Positions 23,646 to 35,273 are shown, counted from the stretch's first letter. The stretch is 64,000 nucleotides of DNA from Purpureocillium takamizusanense (GCF_022605165.1 NC_063069.1:1984001-2048000); one strand, 5' to 3'. The notes: a model not told the origin generated them from the letters alone. Made by a program: numbers and translations.

Positions 23646-26428
23646 TCATTCAAGGCCGGCTGAATCCCTGTTTGGCCTGCGCGTCGTTAGTGTTTCGTCG
23701 GTCGCATATGCGAAGGGCAGACTCGCCTTCATCTGCTCAATTCGGGCCTTAAGCTGACTCGTCACCTCCGCGGCTCTCCTCCAACTCTCAACCCCGCCAC
23801 CGCCGGCGGGCTGGGGCAGAGACGAGACTGGTCGTTCCCTCGTTATCGCAGACCCGGAGTCGCTGACGTCGTCCCGATACGCTGCCATGTTTCTAAAGTT
23901 TCGGGCAGGCGAGCCTCGGCCTGATGACGCGGAGCTCCCGTTGTGTCTCAGGTCTGGGCTTAACTTAGTTCTCGGGTGCATCGTCTCTCCATTCTCCTTT
24001 TCCTCAGACATGGTGCTTGCGAAGCTCATTCGATTACGGTTGACAGCCGCTGATCCGGGATCTCGGAAAATGCCCGCGTCATCCGTGCCTGGGGATGCGA
24101 CCCGCGGGCTGACAACTCCCGAGCCAGCGTTCAGCCCTTCGGCGTTATTGAGCGCCTTCTTCAGACGGTCCATCTCTCGTCGCAGTCGTTCGTTGACCTG
24201 CTCGGTGGCTTCAGCGTCGCTCCGAGCGCGTACAAGTTGGGTTTCCTTGGCCTTGATGCTCAAGACATCCCTGGTGTGGTCCTCGATAAGGCCAGCGTTC
24301 TGATTCTTGAGCTCTTGGATCTCAGACAGGAACTTGCTTCGCTCCTGCCGCAAATCGTCAATCTGCTTGGTCAGACGATCATTAGCAGCACGGAGCTCCT
24401 CGAGCTCGGCCCGTTCGACAGCAGTGAAGCCGCTGGATGACGACTGCGATTCTACAGGCATCTGCGGGGGAGCTGCCGCAGGCTTCGCCAGCGATCGACC
24501 AGCCAGCCCACGAGAGGGCCCGAGGCGAGGTTGTGGAGGTACTGCGACAGGCTCATCATCGGAAGGCATGACCGGCGGCCCGCTCGGGGCCCTTCTGGGA
24601 GACGCCGTCCCGGAGCCTGCAAGGGTACGCTTTTGTGGTGCCTTGAGCCCACCAAGACCCGATGACTTGGGCAGCCCTAGCTTGCTTCCTGGGGCGCCTA
24701 CCTTGCACGTGGGCCTCGGCGACGACGGTGCCGACTCTGCGACAGGGGCAACAGTCGCCGGTGAGGCCTTTTTCACAACTGGTTTTTTCGCTCCGAGAGC
24801 CTTCTTAGCTGAGGGCGGCGGGACCTTGGCGGCGGGTGCGGGCTTGGGCTTCTCCTTGGCCTTGACGTCGGCAGTCTCAAAGAACTCCTTGACCTTGGTC
24901 TTCCGAATATCGTCCAAGCCATCGAGGTACGGCGTCATAGCGCGCTCTCCAATAATCTTCATGACCGTTCCTAGGATCTCCGCGCCACCGTCACGCAGCG
25001 CGGGGCTCGATTCAGATAGCAGTTTCTTGCCAGCCTCGCAGATGGATGCGACTTCAGGCTTGCTTGGGACGTCTCGCGTAGTCCGCAGGCATCGAATCAG
25101 GAATCTCATCGTTCCCTCCTTAACCTGAGGATTCTTATTGCTGAGGTACGCGATGATGTCCTCGAGACAGTCAGCCAAGTTCGTAGACGAAAAGACAGCA
25201 TCGAGAGCGGCGCCGAGGGCATCAGCGACTGTCTGCTTCTTCTCCTTGAGACGATCCATGATGGGTTGCATGACGGTCGGGCGATGCTTGGAGAAGGCCT
25301 GTCGCAGCCCTTTGGCCAGCATCTCAATGCACTGAGCTGCCTGAGTGACGACTGCGACATTGGCGTCCTTCATGCACTTCGCCAGGCCCCTTGTCACCTC
25401 GTTGAAGTCGCCGTCTTTGATGCGCGGTACATTTAGGACTTGGCCAAGCGCGTCGACCGCCTCCTTCCGATCCTTCCACTTCGACGACGCCAGCATGTCG
25501 CTGAAGTTTGAGGGTATCTTCTTGGTGATGTCGACGGGCTCGGCAAGGGCGAAGGCGTCCATTTCTTCACCTGCGTCGGCCTCCTCTCCGTCCACAGCCC
25601 CATCATCCTCATCGCCCCCGGCGGCAGTCTCCGCAACGGCCTGCTGTGACCGCAGAAGACGTTCTTGCTTCGGCGGGGGCTCTGCTTTGATCTTTTCAAA
25701 CTGTGATTCAAGGTCAGTTTGCTGCGTAGGCTTCAGTTCTCCCCAAAACATGGGCTTCATGGCCTCACGCAACCATCGGTACAATTCGACGGTGAGACTA
25801 GTCGCCTCAGCGCGAACGTTTTTGTCGGCGGCACCGAAAACTTTAGGCAGCGCTTTGAGTACAGGTTTCGGGTCGACGATCTTGCAGCCATAGTTGTGGA
25901 AGATGGCCGTTAGGGCGTTGAGCGTTGCTGCCACATTCTTTGGTACTTTGTTTGAGAGGCCCGGCATGACATCCTCGAGCACTGGCGCGGCAGCATCGAG
26001 CTCGATATAGAGCAGAATGGCCTCGAGGGCGTTTTGCTTGGTGGTTGCCCTGGTGGACGACAGGCTCTTCTCGACCATCGGCGTGATGGTCAACCCGCGC
26101 GTCCGCAGGGCGCAGTCTCGTCCGCCATACTTGAGAAAAGCGCAGAGTGCGGTGATGCCTTCTTGTTGCGCGGCGACGTTGGAGTCTGAGACCGCAGCCT
26201 TTAGCAGATTTGGATCGTTGAGGAAAGGTCGGAAGCAGGGGTCGGATTCGTCCGGTGATACGGAAAACTGTTTCGCTGCCTCCTCGTAGGCCTCTTTCCT
26301 GACTTTCCAAAGCTGGTGACAATGTCAGCGGGTGAGTTTGCGGACCACATGCAGGTTTCGTGACTGACCTTATGGGTGAAGCGATCTGGGAGCGGGAGGG
26401 AACTAAAGTCCTCTTCCTTGTCGGCCAT
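23646..26428 (-). CDS. STU2: XMAP215/Stu2/Alp14 microtubule polymerase, 2 exons
   Basis: Exons complement(26369-26428) and complement(23646-26312) encode 908 aa. This family uses TOG domains to bind tubulin dimers and adds them to microtubule plus ends; fungal members act at spindle pole bodies and kinetochores. TOG1 covers about residues 1-230 (LPLPDRFTHKLWKVRKEAYEE across the splice is its usual opening). TOG2 covers about 289-525, opening with FSDMLASSKWKDRKEA. A basic Ser/Pro/Lys-rich linker, expected to bind the lattice, follows. A coiled coil at about 650-745 supports the dimer typical of two-TOG fungal members. Length fits Aspergillus AlpA-type proteins. The 56-nt intron (26313-26368) has a GTCAGT donor and a GCTGAC branch point. 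The start MADKEEDF is the first in-frame ATG that fits the family. Confidence 0.95.
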
Positions 26429-28577
26429 GTCGGCGATGAGGCAGTCTGCTTCGTATTCGGTGGAGCTGAAGCCGCGATGGCAGAGGTGCCGGGGCCTCCT
26501 TTGCGGCCTGACGAATCTACCGACTATGTCAATAAGCTTGTGCATGGACGGGCTCGGCAAACTGTGATGCATAGAGGGAAGAAACGGCTGGGGTCAGGGA
26601 CAAATTCATGGAGCCTGGTGCTGGCAACAGGCCGCAAATCCACAACAAAGGCCAGCATTGACACGGAACAAAAGGTGCACAGGAGTTAGTTTGGACATAC
26701 CTCGAATACCAGGCTCACGACGGGTCCCAGCAGGCACGGCGAGTTACGCGGGGTTACGGCGGAGCCTGGTCGGACAGGCGGATGAATTGCGGCGACAGAA
26801 GCAGGTATCGCGAGGCTGCTTTCCTTGTCCCACCTCTGCTAATGGAAAGGGCTGTCAAGGCTGGAGATGCGCTGGGTGCAATAGAGGCGGCGGTCGTTGT
26901 CGGGTGGATGAGATGGGCAGGGAGCTTGGACTGGTCTATGGGCTGCGGCGTACAACACGAGCGCGCGCAGGTGGCAGGGTCGAGCAGAGGGTTCGTCGGT
27001 CGCGGTTGCGCAAGAGTGTAGTAAGGTCAAAGCAAAGCCGCGAGGTTTGATGATGGCAGAAGTGACCAGACGCTGGTAGCGACGCGGAACGTGTTGTTTG
27101 TTGGTGGACAGGGGAAAGAGGGACAGCCACAGGGTCAAGCCGACGGGACGTCCAGCTCAGGCGCAGGCGTGGTAGCGGCCCCTGGCGTGCCTCCACTTTT
27201 TCACTGCTAAACCTAAGGTAACCTAGGTCGGTACCTCCTCGCCTGGTGGAGGTGGGTTGCTCCAGCTCGGCAGAGGACATGTGCCTCCACCTGGAAACGA
27301 AGGATAATACTAACTTCGTAAGAGGCACCTACTTCGCACAGGTACAGGTAAATAAGGTACTGGGGACAGGTAGGCACCCAAGGCGCTGGGCACCTAATCC
27401 ACTAAGCCAAGGTACCAACCTAAGCAAGCCACCGGCCACTCACCGTCAACATTGCAGCCCTCTTCAGGCTTCAGTGCCTTCCATCATCCATCAGCGTCAG
27501 ATAGGTAGGTAACTATCTCCCGTCCCTACAACGACCACGCGCACTTGGCTGGGTAGGTCAAGGTAGAGGCCGCAGGGAAGCCCGGGCTTTGGTAGCCCGG
27601 TGATGAGTGGTCCTCCTCCTGCTGTCATCCCGCGCAGGCGGTCAGCGGAGTACCTAGCATGGTCGCCTGATGTTGGCAGGCCGCCCGGTAATTCCTCACC
27701 TCTAATGCTGCAGAAGAGCAAGGGCTCAGCAGCTTCAAATTTGCTTTTGATTGTGTATCGCGGTGAGCAGTGCTCCGTAAAGCAGCAGTTTGTTGCTGTC
27801 AATCGACGCGCTTCGACTTGGGCGGGGCCCGCCCTGCCCAACGAGCCGTGGGAAAGTCCCTAGAACTCACGCCAGGCTCTTTGTTTACCGTCGTCAGCCA
27901 CTTCATTGCCACAGAAACGCCACACATGCAAGCGCTATACTCCTTGCTCGATGGGTCATGGGTCCCCACAGCTCCAGCAGCAACGGCAAACGTCGTCGCG
28001 GGCCTCGCCTTCTCCGACTTCGTGCGAAGAACGTCGCACAGCAACATGCGAGCCTGACATTGTTTGGCAGCAGAGTTAACATCAGATGTCCACCCTCTAA
28101 GCTACTGCTCCTCCTAGGTATCTCTCGTCATGTGTCAGGCAGCGGAACAGACGGCAAAAGTAAACGGGTGACGACACATGTCGCCAGCGCCGAGCCTGTT
28201 CTCGGGTCTGCAGCTGGGATGCAAGCTAATGGTAGACCTTCGAGATATCCGGTCTGCTTTGCTGCGTGAAAAGTTGGTAGATTTACCTAGATAATCGCGA
28301 CACTACTTCATGGAGACCGCAACCTGGGAATAGCTTTAGCACTGTGGCAGGGAATACTAGCATCGTAACGTTGGTCGCGGCATAATAAGGACTCTAGATG
28401 CGACTAAATTCCTCTAGGTAGCAAATGAACGGATAACAAACAGCGCAACTGTCTCTACAAGTACGGGTGTCGGCGCTTTACCCCAGATCTTGGCTTTTCG
28501 CGTAAGCCACCTTGCCCAAAATCCTTCGGCCTTCCGACTACTTCGCCGCCATGTCAAGTCTCTCAAAGCCACTGAAC
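26429..28577. other. Spacer upstream of STU2, with GGTACC-type motifs
   Basis: This 2.1-kb stretch holds the STU2 upstream region and the 3' flank of the kinase gene. The part at about 27205-27510 is dense in AGGTA, GGTAC and CACCT words, including GGTACC at 27230 and 27411. No reading frame with a recognisable product and no tRNA was seen. Confidence 0.5.
27205..27515. repeat. Cluster of AGGTAC/GGTACC-type short motifs
   Basis: Many copies of AGGTA, GGTAC and its palindrome GGTACC occur within about 300 bp, with no coding potential. Similar clusters lie near 36.0 kb and 45.3 kb. They are degenerate words rather than a clean tandem repeat. Confidence 0.5.
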
Positions 28578-30787
28578 CTATTCGGCCTTCGTGACTTGAT
28601 CTGCCTCTTCGAGACCACTTGGTGCGGCGACTTCAGGCCGAGATGATGCCTGTGCTTCTTTGTCCCTTTGGCGGCCTTGTGTCGCATTTTCCGGCATCTG
28701 GCCACCAGAGCTGGCAGTGTCCTCGTCCATGACCTCTCCTTCCTTCTTCACAGCACCCAAATGCCCTTCGTTTGCATTACTCGCATTTTTTGCCTCTTGC
28801 TCCTCACCCATGGCGGCCTTTACACTTACAGACACTTTACCACCTTCTTCATCGGCACTATCTGTCGCAGCTTCCATCGATGGCTTCACGCGCTCGGTAC
28901 TCAGCCAGGGGTGGTCAAGAAGCTCCCGAATGCTCGGTCGTTCGCGAGGGTCAAGCTTCATGAGAAATTCGAACCAGCTTGTGACGTCCTCCCGAAAGCT
29001 TTTCGGAATGTTTTGTGTCCAGCGGCCCTCGCGGAACGATGCGGGCTCCTCGTCATCGTAAAACTTGACTCTGCCCTTCTCATTGAACACCATTTCGACA
29101 TACTCAGGGTTCCCGCGATCCAGCATCGACGCTGGAAAGTGGCCACCCCCGAACAGCAACTGCATTTGCATGAGGATGAACGGTTCCGAGTAAGACGGGT
29201 CGCCTTCATGGCCTGCAACCTCTGTGATGAACATGGGCTCGTCGTTGAGAAGCCTCAGAATGGTCGGCCCTAGGCTCCATATGTCGACCGATTCGTCCCA
29301 GTCGGATCTGAGGAATACCTCAGGAGCCCGCATCGCTTCCGGCTGGACCCTCTCGCACAGGTGCTTGTGCTTCCAAGACGCAACTCCCCAGTCTCCCAGA
29401 CAGATTTGAACGTCCAACATCTCATCCAAGTTGTTGGCCCAGTACAAGTACATCGGCATCGACCGTAACACTCTGTACGGTTCGTATGGCTTCACAAAGT
29501 CCACGAGCGGGTACGTTGAGGGCAGAAAGTCTTTGTCAATCTCTTCCTTCATGTCGGTAGAAAATCGAACGAAAATATTGTCGAGCTTGATGTCTGCAAT
29601 GCTTGTTACATTCGGCTCAGTAGTGATCAGACATGGAGGCATGTTTTACCTGTGTGGATGACACCATTTTCGTGTGCGTAGGACAGCGCCCACAACAGCT
29701 GCTTTGTGATCGAGGCGATCGCGTAGGCTGGGAGAACGGGGCCTAGGCCTTCCCGCGCCAGACAATCCGCGTACCCCTGGAGCGACATGCCCATTGGCTC
29801 GAAGATCAGACAAACATGCTTCCCATTGGGCCCTTCGTGTTCGAACTCGTCGAGAAGATGGTTGATGTAAGAATAGCCCTTGTGTTTCGGATCGGCCGTT
29901 CGGAGGTGCTTGAGGATCTCAACCTCAAAGATATGCTGGTCGTCCTCCGCGTACGAATCCGCCGTGAGGACCTTCATCGCGCGAAACTCATGGTTCTGCA
30001 TATCCTGTACGAGCCAAACTGTCGAATAAGCGCCGCTGCCAAGCTTGCGGCGTGCGAGGTAGCGGTCGTTGTAGAGTTGACCAGGGCAGACGGGGTGAAA
30101 GCCACCAGGTCGATATTTTGCAATGGGCTCTTCGTCATCGCGCCAGTCATACTCTTGTTCTGCCTCTTCTTCATCTTCGATGACCAATTCGTCCTCCATC
30201 GTGGCGCTGCTACCGTCAAAGAGGACTGAGTCTGCTTCCGCCGCATCCTCAGGTTTACCATCAGCAAGTGCTCGTGCCTCCGCGTCGCCATCTCCAACAC
30301 CATCAGCGCGGCTTTGGTGGGCAGCGACAAGCGGTTCAAGTTGACCAACCTCGTTGCTGGTGTCATTAGCAACGTTGGATAGTGTCATTGCGCAGGAAGC
30401 ACATGCGGCGGCGCCTATAGACGCAACTGCCTCCAGACTGTTGCTTGTGCTTCTTCTGAGCTGGAGCTCCCCTATTTTCTCAACGGGAAACAAGGCGGTT
30501 GGCAATCCTTCCAGCAAGATGTTGTCGGCATTTTGAGCACCAACGTACTCAAGCAAATATTCAGAGGTTCCAGACCTCTGGAGGGAGTCCTCTCCAGCGA
30601 TGGGCCCTGTCTTGCTCACATTTGCCGCCAAGGGCTCTGTTTGCGTCCCGCGGTCGGCGGTTGGAGCTGGCCGACCGATTGAGGTGGCCAACCAGCGGGA
30701 CAGCTTCCGGAGTAGACCCTTGGCCCGTTGCCTCATGTTGAAGACCGACGAGATGCGCGCTACTCCGCGAACAAATGGGCGACACAT
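28578..30787 (-). CDS. SRPK-like serine/threonine protein kinase, 2 exons
   Basis: Exons complement(29650-30787) and complement(28578-29593) encode 717 aa. SR-protein kinases phosphorylate Arg/Ser-rich splicing and export factors. The N-terminal ~215 residues are low-complexity and acidic, ending in YDWRDDEEP just before the kinase domain, followed by YRPGGFHPVCPGQLYNDRY, typical of SRPKs. Kinase motifs: glycine loop LGSGAYSTVWLV (about residue 247), lysine in RAMKVL, catalytic loop HTDIKLDN built across the splice (Asp380), metal-binding DWG in place of DFG in LGDWGVASW, and RAPEVFL for APE. All catalytic residues are present, so activity is expected. The substitution of KLDN for the usual KPEN and the DWG mark it as a divergent fungal SRPK paralogue. 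The intron is 56 nt. The start is uncertain: in-frame ATGs lie at 30841, 30787 and 30736. Confidence 0.87.
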
Positions 30788-31477
30788 GACGACAAATTGT
30801 GGGCAGAAAGAATGATAAAGGATGTAAGTGGGAGTACACATCACGTTCTGGCTTCGTCGCGTTCTTAAAGGCTTTTTCTGTAGAGCACCGGATCTATTTT
30901 AAGCTTCAGAAACTTGCTTTGTCGATGGAATTCTTGGTTGCACTCTCTTTGTTGGCTTCCAGTGCATGCAAGCGGGCAAGCGTCATCGTGCGAACGTGCT
31001 TGAAGACAAAGCGTATGTGTTTTGTCGCAGCGCCGTGGGAATGACGGGCACTGTGTATGCGCACAGTAAATGGCATTGCTTTCCCTTAGTTTGGAAATGA
31101 CTTTACTTACGATGCGCCATCGTTGAACTTACACGTAGTGAAGGAACAGTCAAGGTCAAAAACTACCCATTGTCCACGCGTCATCATGTTCATGGCGCAT
31201 TCGACGCGACGCGACCAGCCTTTTGTAAATAGAACCAAAGAGAATTTGAGGATGACCGTGGTCATTATTCTCTACTTGTCCTTGCCCCTTTCTCGTGTAC
31301 TCGTGTAAAGACGTAGTCCGTCGCTCTTGCCGTCCTTCTTGCCACGATATAAGACCCCTGATCAAGCAGGACGTCGAGTCGTCTCCTAGAGCATCAATTC
31401 CACCATCCGCACAGCAGAAACAGCAGCATAATACTAAGACAACATCAGACCGCGGTGTTTCCAACATTGAGCACACC
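30788..31477. other. Divergent promoter between the kinase and the repeat protein
   Basis: This 690-bp region is flanked by two divergently transcribed genes. It holds a TATAAG at 31348 on the plus side. An in-frame upstream ATG for the kinase lies at 30841, so the kinase could begin about 54 nt further out. Confidence 0.5.
31348..31353 (+). promoter_or_regulatory. Candidate TATA box of the repeat protein gene
   Basis: TATAAG lies 130 nt upstream of the ATG at 31478, a distance normal for fungal TATA promoters. Sequence resemblance only. Confidence 0.35.
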
Positions 31478-32264
31478 ATGCCTCCCATGCCCACGTTTGG
31501 GAGTTTCCCGGTATCATACTCGGACGAGACGCTCCGCACCGCAGAGATTGACGAAGCCTGTCGGCAGTATGCGATGACAGAACTCTCGTGCTATAAGATA
31601 TCTGGAGCACATATCAAATGCACTCCTGACACGGTGTAAGTCCTTGCGTCGCGGTCAGTGGCTTCTACGTTGGTTAACGACTTTACAGGCCACAAGGCGG
31701 AAGGCAGACGTGGCACGCAGGGGGCACCGACCCAAACGCACCAGTGCACCTCACGGTCGTGTTCTATACATGGGACCCAAACACGGGCCAAAATGTTCAC
31801 TTCACGACCTGCCATATTTCGAAATACGACGACCCGTCTGACAAGTCTCGCATGGGAAAGTACGGCTTCACAAACGTTCCGTCAAAGATCGGTGCCGGGT
31901 CTATGACGGACAACTGGAGGCAACCACCGCAGAGTATAAGTTCATGGCATGCGTCCAGAGAGAAGAGCAACGCCCAACAAAAGGAATGGGGAGAACTTCC
32001 ACAAGGAGGGCCTTCACAGGGAGGACCTTCACAGGGAGGACCTTCACAGGGAGGAGGTTCCTCACGGGGAGGGTCTTCACACGGAGGGTTATCGCGGGAA
32101 GGGTCTTCCTCGGGGGGCTATTCACGGGGAAGGTCCTCACGGGGCAGACCTCCACAAGCAGGGTTCCCACGGCTGCCTCCGACCATAGTAAGCAAATTGG
32201 CCTTGCGTGTGAAAAGAATAAAGCCAGAGTGCCGACTGCTAACACATTATAGGAGGAGGAGTAG
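31478..32264 (+). CDS. Uncharacterised protein with Gly/Ser-rich repeat tail, 3 exons
   Basis: Exons 31478-31635, 31689-32187 and 32253-32264 encode 222 aa. I do not recognise a family. Residues 1-150 look like a compact soluble domain with four Cys and aromatic beta-type strands (APVHLTVVFYTWDPNTG, HISKYDD, YGFTNVPSKIGAGS). Residues ~165-215 are a repeat tail: QGGPS units, then GGSS/GGYS/RGRSS variants. There is no signal peptide or membrane segment. The introns are short with clean signals: 53 nt (GTAAGT ... TACAG) and 65 nt (GTAAGC, branch point GCTAAC, TATAG). The last exon encodes only EEE before TAG; if the second intron is retained, the frame runs to a stop at 32305 with a basic tail instead. 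Its divergence from an SRPK-like kinase is notable because the tail has RGRSS-type Arg/Ser sites, but a functional link is speculation. Confidence 0.6.
32008..32140 (+). repeat. Coding minisatellite (15-nt units) in the repeat protein
   Basis: At least three near-identical 15-nt units of the type ggaccttcacaggga lie in tandem at 32008-32052. Degenerate 15-nt relatives follow to about 32140 and encode GGSS-like pentapeptides. The unit length is a multiple of three, so copy-number change would keep the frame. Confidence 0.75.
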
Positions 32265-32863
32265 TCGAGGGCCGAATTCCCGCCTTGGTGATGTTAGGAG
32301 GGAGTGAAGTCCAGCGAAGCTGACTAGTCACAAAAGAGGACGGACTTCATGTGGGTACTTGGGTTTGGGGTTGGGGGAATGATGGATGTCAACAGGTGTC
32401 GCTAGAGAAGGATCAATCTGGCGGAAATGGACAGCGGCTCTGAACGTCGACATTATTGGCCTTGTGACTTCCACAACATTCTTATTTGTCTTAAGTGCAA
32501 CACTCGAGCTCGTCAAATGTTTGATCTTTAAATGTTTGAGCGACATGTCCTTTCCATAGGGTAGGAAGGGTGGTCCGATACATATACTGTGCACTGGGCA
32601 TATTTGTCACGTGATGATAAGATTCATCGTTTAGATCCCAAACTTGCTCTTCGGAGCTTACTTGCATTGCACATCGGCCATTTTAGGCTGCCGTGACAGC
32701 CCTTGTTCGACATTTGCGACTCTTTTGAACCTTCTTTTTCACACCACTCCGCCCTCGAAACTACTTGCCAGCTCCCACACGGCACTGCGGCTTTGCACAG
32801 CCTACGTAATGGGTACCGCACCGCTTCACCCGTATTCTTGGGACAGCTGAAGACATCGCCGTC
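32265..32863. other. Spacer between the repeat protein and NTR1
   Basis: About 600 bp with no convincing frame. It should contain the 3' UTR of the repeat protein gene and the NTR1 promoter. Confidence 0.5.
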
Positions 32864-35254
32864 ATGGATGGCTCGTCGCGCCTCTCGTTCGATCCGTCCC
32901 GCTTAAACAAGGCCTCTGCTGCGGAGTTCTCGTCGTCTGCTTCCGAGGAAGAAGATGATTATGTCCTGCCTGGTGGTACCGATGACAACGATTACGGCGA
33001 CCTCAACCCTCGGAAACGGCGTCGCGTCGGGAGAAACAACAAAGAGAGGGCTGCACTTGGTATCTTTGGCTCTGACAGCGAGGAGGATGGCCCAGGCCAG
33101 CGATGGAAACGAAAAACTCTGAGGAACAAGGGCATGAACTTCGTTTCCTCAACAGCGGAAGCGGCAACAGGCGCGGACGCCAACGGGGACGAACCCGAGG
33201 ACGAAGACGACTCCGACGACTACAAGCCCATTCTTGACAAGGGCAACGCCCCCCAGATTGAGAACCATAGAAACGACGACGATGACGACGACGATGACGA
33301 TGACGGCGGTGGAGTTGGCCTGGGATTCGCCAGTGCTGCCCACGGCTTAGGTTGGACACAGCGGGACCAGGGAAACGGTTCACAGCCACCGCATCTCCCA
33401 TTCCAAACGAAGACCAACTTTGACGGTACCAGTGTCCTCGGTCGCGGCTTTGTGCCATCTTCGGCCTCCGTGCCGGTGCTCAAGGAGCCGGCGGAAGGGG
33501 GAACGCCCCCGCCGCAGAACAAACCGGCGCCCAGCGCATTTGGTGCCAAAGGGAAGATTAATCCAAAGTCTTTTGGAGCTCGCATGATGGCCAAGATGGG
33601 GTACGTTGAAGGTAAAGGCCTCGGAAAGGAGGGGCAGGGACGCAACATTGTGATAGAGGCCAACCTCCGGCCGCAGGGCGTCGGCCTGGGCGCCGTCAAG
33701 GAAAAATCAGAGCAGGAACGGCAGGAGGAAAAGAGGCAAGCCCGTTTACGCGGCGAAGAAGTCGCTGATTCAGAGGAGGAGGAGAAAAAGAGACGGAAGG
33801 CGAAGAAAAAGGTCCTCGGAACGGCTGGCAGCAGTGCCGCGAGCACGCCCCGGCGGCAAAAGAAGAAGTACTTGACAGCCGAAGAGTTCAAGGCGGCGGC
33901 GCCGGGTCTGAACATTCCCGAGGCCTTCACCCCGATACTAGACATGACGGGCCCGGAGGGCAAGATGCTGACGTCGACGAGCGGCGTCATGACACCAAAT
34001 CCGGGCGTTTCGGAGAGTTCCGAAGTCATCGAGGCCAGAAAATTGGCTAGGCGAGCACAAGCCGATCTGTCAGCGTTCTCGGAGGAATGGAAGAGCCTAG
34101 AGGAGCGGAAGACATGGCTGGACCTGGAATTGCTCGAGAGGGAGCAAGAAATGAGTGACTTGCGGTCCGACTTCGAACGGCTACAAGGTTTCTCGACCCT
34201 GGTTCAAGAAGAGCTGGCGCAGAATTCGGACTGGAAGCAAGTGATCAGCTGCCTTCAAAAAGCCGTTGAATTGGGGTCAATCAACACGGAGACTGCAGAC
34301 CTTGCAGTCGCGACCATTCATCCATTTCTAAGAGGTACGGACTGGGATCCTCTGGCGAATCCGACGCGCTTCGCGTCGGACCTCAAACAGCTGTCCAGCC
34401 TGTTTACGAAATCGGGGTTGAACAACAACGGCCTGTCGGTCAGCAAATGGGAGACCCCAGCGGCACAGACCGAGGGCGTTTACCGGCGACATCACAAAGC
34501 GACTACGCCTTACGAAAGCATGATGTACAAATGCTGGCTGCCATTGGTCTTGACTGCGGTTCGCGAGTGGGATCCTCTCGCACCAGGATCAATGCTTGAC
34601 CTGGTTGAGAGCTGGAACGATCTTTTGCCTGCCTTCGTCAGGGCGCAGCTCATGGACAGCATCGCACGCAAACTCGAGGCGGCATTGTCGGACTGGAATC
34701 CGAAGAAGAAGCGCCAGACTCATCATCTACCGCACACGTGGCTGTTTCCGTGGCTTCAATACCTGCCGCCGTACCACCTGAACCCCAAAGGCACTGGCCT
34801 GGTCGCCGATGTGAAGAGAAAATTTCGACACTTGATCGATGCGTGGGAATTCGAGCGAGGGGTGGTACCAGGCCTGCGACAATGGGAGGATGTCATGGGG
34901 GACCAGTGGCAACCGCTCATCATCTCGCACGTACTCCCATCGATGGGTTTGTATCTGCGCAGCAACTTCCGCGTAGACCCGGCGGACCAGGAGCCGTACT
35001 TACCCATCCTGACAGGCGTCTTGAAATGGCAGTGCTTGGTCGGTGGCGCGGTGATGGGTGAGCTTCTCGTACAGGACGTGTTCCCGATGTGGTATGCCAA
35101 GTTGCGGGAGTGGCTGGCATTGGACGATGCAGACCTGGGCGAAGTTGCTGAGTGGTACGCGTGGTGGAGGGGATCTCTGCTGCAAGATTTGTCGGAAGTC
35201 AAGGGTGTGAGCATGGAGCTGGACAAGGGGCTGCAGATTATGAACTTGGTGTAA
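32864..35254 (+). CDS. NTR1: NTR1/TFIP11-type G-patch splicing factor, single exon
   Basis: An intronless frame of 796 aa. NTR1 (Spp382; human TFIP11) recruits and activates the DEAH helicase Prp43 to take apart excised-intron spliceosomes in the nucleus. The N-terminal acidic region has the TIP_N type block around PRKRRRVGRNNKERAALGIF. A run of Asp codons lies near residue 140. The G-patch at about residues 236-282 is intact (GARMMAKMGYVEGKGLGKEG, then RPQGVGLG), which is the Prp43-binding motif. After a Lys/Arg/Glu-rich helix, the C-terminal half is the GCFC-type helical domain (WDPLANPTRFASDL, ESMMYKCWLPLVLTAVREWDP, SWNDLLPAFV). Length is close to TFIP11 (837). The ATG in gtcATGg at 32864 is the first in frame. 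Confidence 0.95.
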   Translation: MDGSSRLSFDPSRLNKASAAEFSSSASEEEDDYVLPGGTDDNDYGDLNPRKRRRVGRNNKERAALGIFGSDSEEDGPGQRWKRKTLRNKGMNFVSSTAEAATGADANGDEPEDEDDSDDYKPILDKGNAPQIENHRNDDDDDDDDDDGGGVGLGFASAAHGLGWTQRDQGNGSQPPHLPFQTKTNFDGTSVLGRGFVPSSASVPVLKEPAEGGTPPPQNKPAPSAFGAKGKINPKSFGARMMAKMGYVEGKGLGKEGQGRNIVIEANLRPQGVGLGAVKEKSEQERQEEKRQARLRGEEVADSEEEEKKRRKAKKKVLGTAGSSAASTPRRQKKKYLTAEEFKAAAPGLNIPEAFTPILDMTGPEGKMLTSTSGVMTPNPGVSESSEVIEARKLARRAQADLSAFSEEWKSLEERKTWLDLELLEREQEMSDLRSDFERLQGFSTLVQEELAQNSDWKQVISCLQKAVELGSINTETADLAVATIHPFLRGTDWDPLANPTRFASDLKQLSSLFTKSGLNNNGLSVSKWETPAAQTEGVYRRHHKATTPYESMMYKCWLPLVLTAVREWDPLAPGSMLDLVESWNDLLPAFVRAQLMDSIARKLEAALSDWNPKKKRQTHHLPHTWLFPWLQYLPPYHLNPKGTGLVADVKRKFRHLIDAWEFERGVVPGLRQWEDVMGDQWQPLIISHVLPSMGLYLRSNFRVDPADQEPYLPILTGVLKWQCLVGGAVMGELLVQDVFPMWYAKLREWLALDDADLGEVAEWYAWWRGSLLQDLSEVKGVSMELDKGLQIMNLV
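33270..33305 (+). repeat. GAC/GAT microsatellite coding for an Asp run in NTR1
   Basis: About ten consecutive GAC or GAT codons lie in the acidic N-terminal region, followed by glycines. Copy number could vary without breaking the frame. Confidence 0.8.
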
Positions 35255-35267
35255 CGACACTACGCAG

Positions 35268-35273
35268 AATAAA
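35268..35273 (+). terminator. Candidate polyadenylation signal of NTR1
   Basis: AATAAA begins 14 nt past the NTR1 stop codon. Fungal poly(A) signals are loose, so this is only suggestive. Confidence 0.4.
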
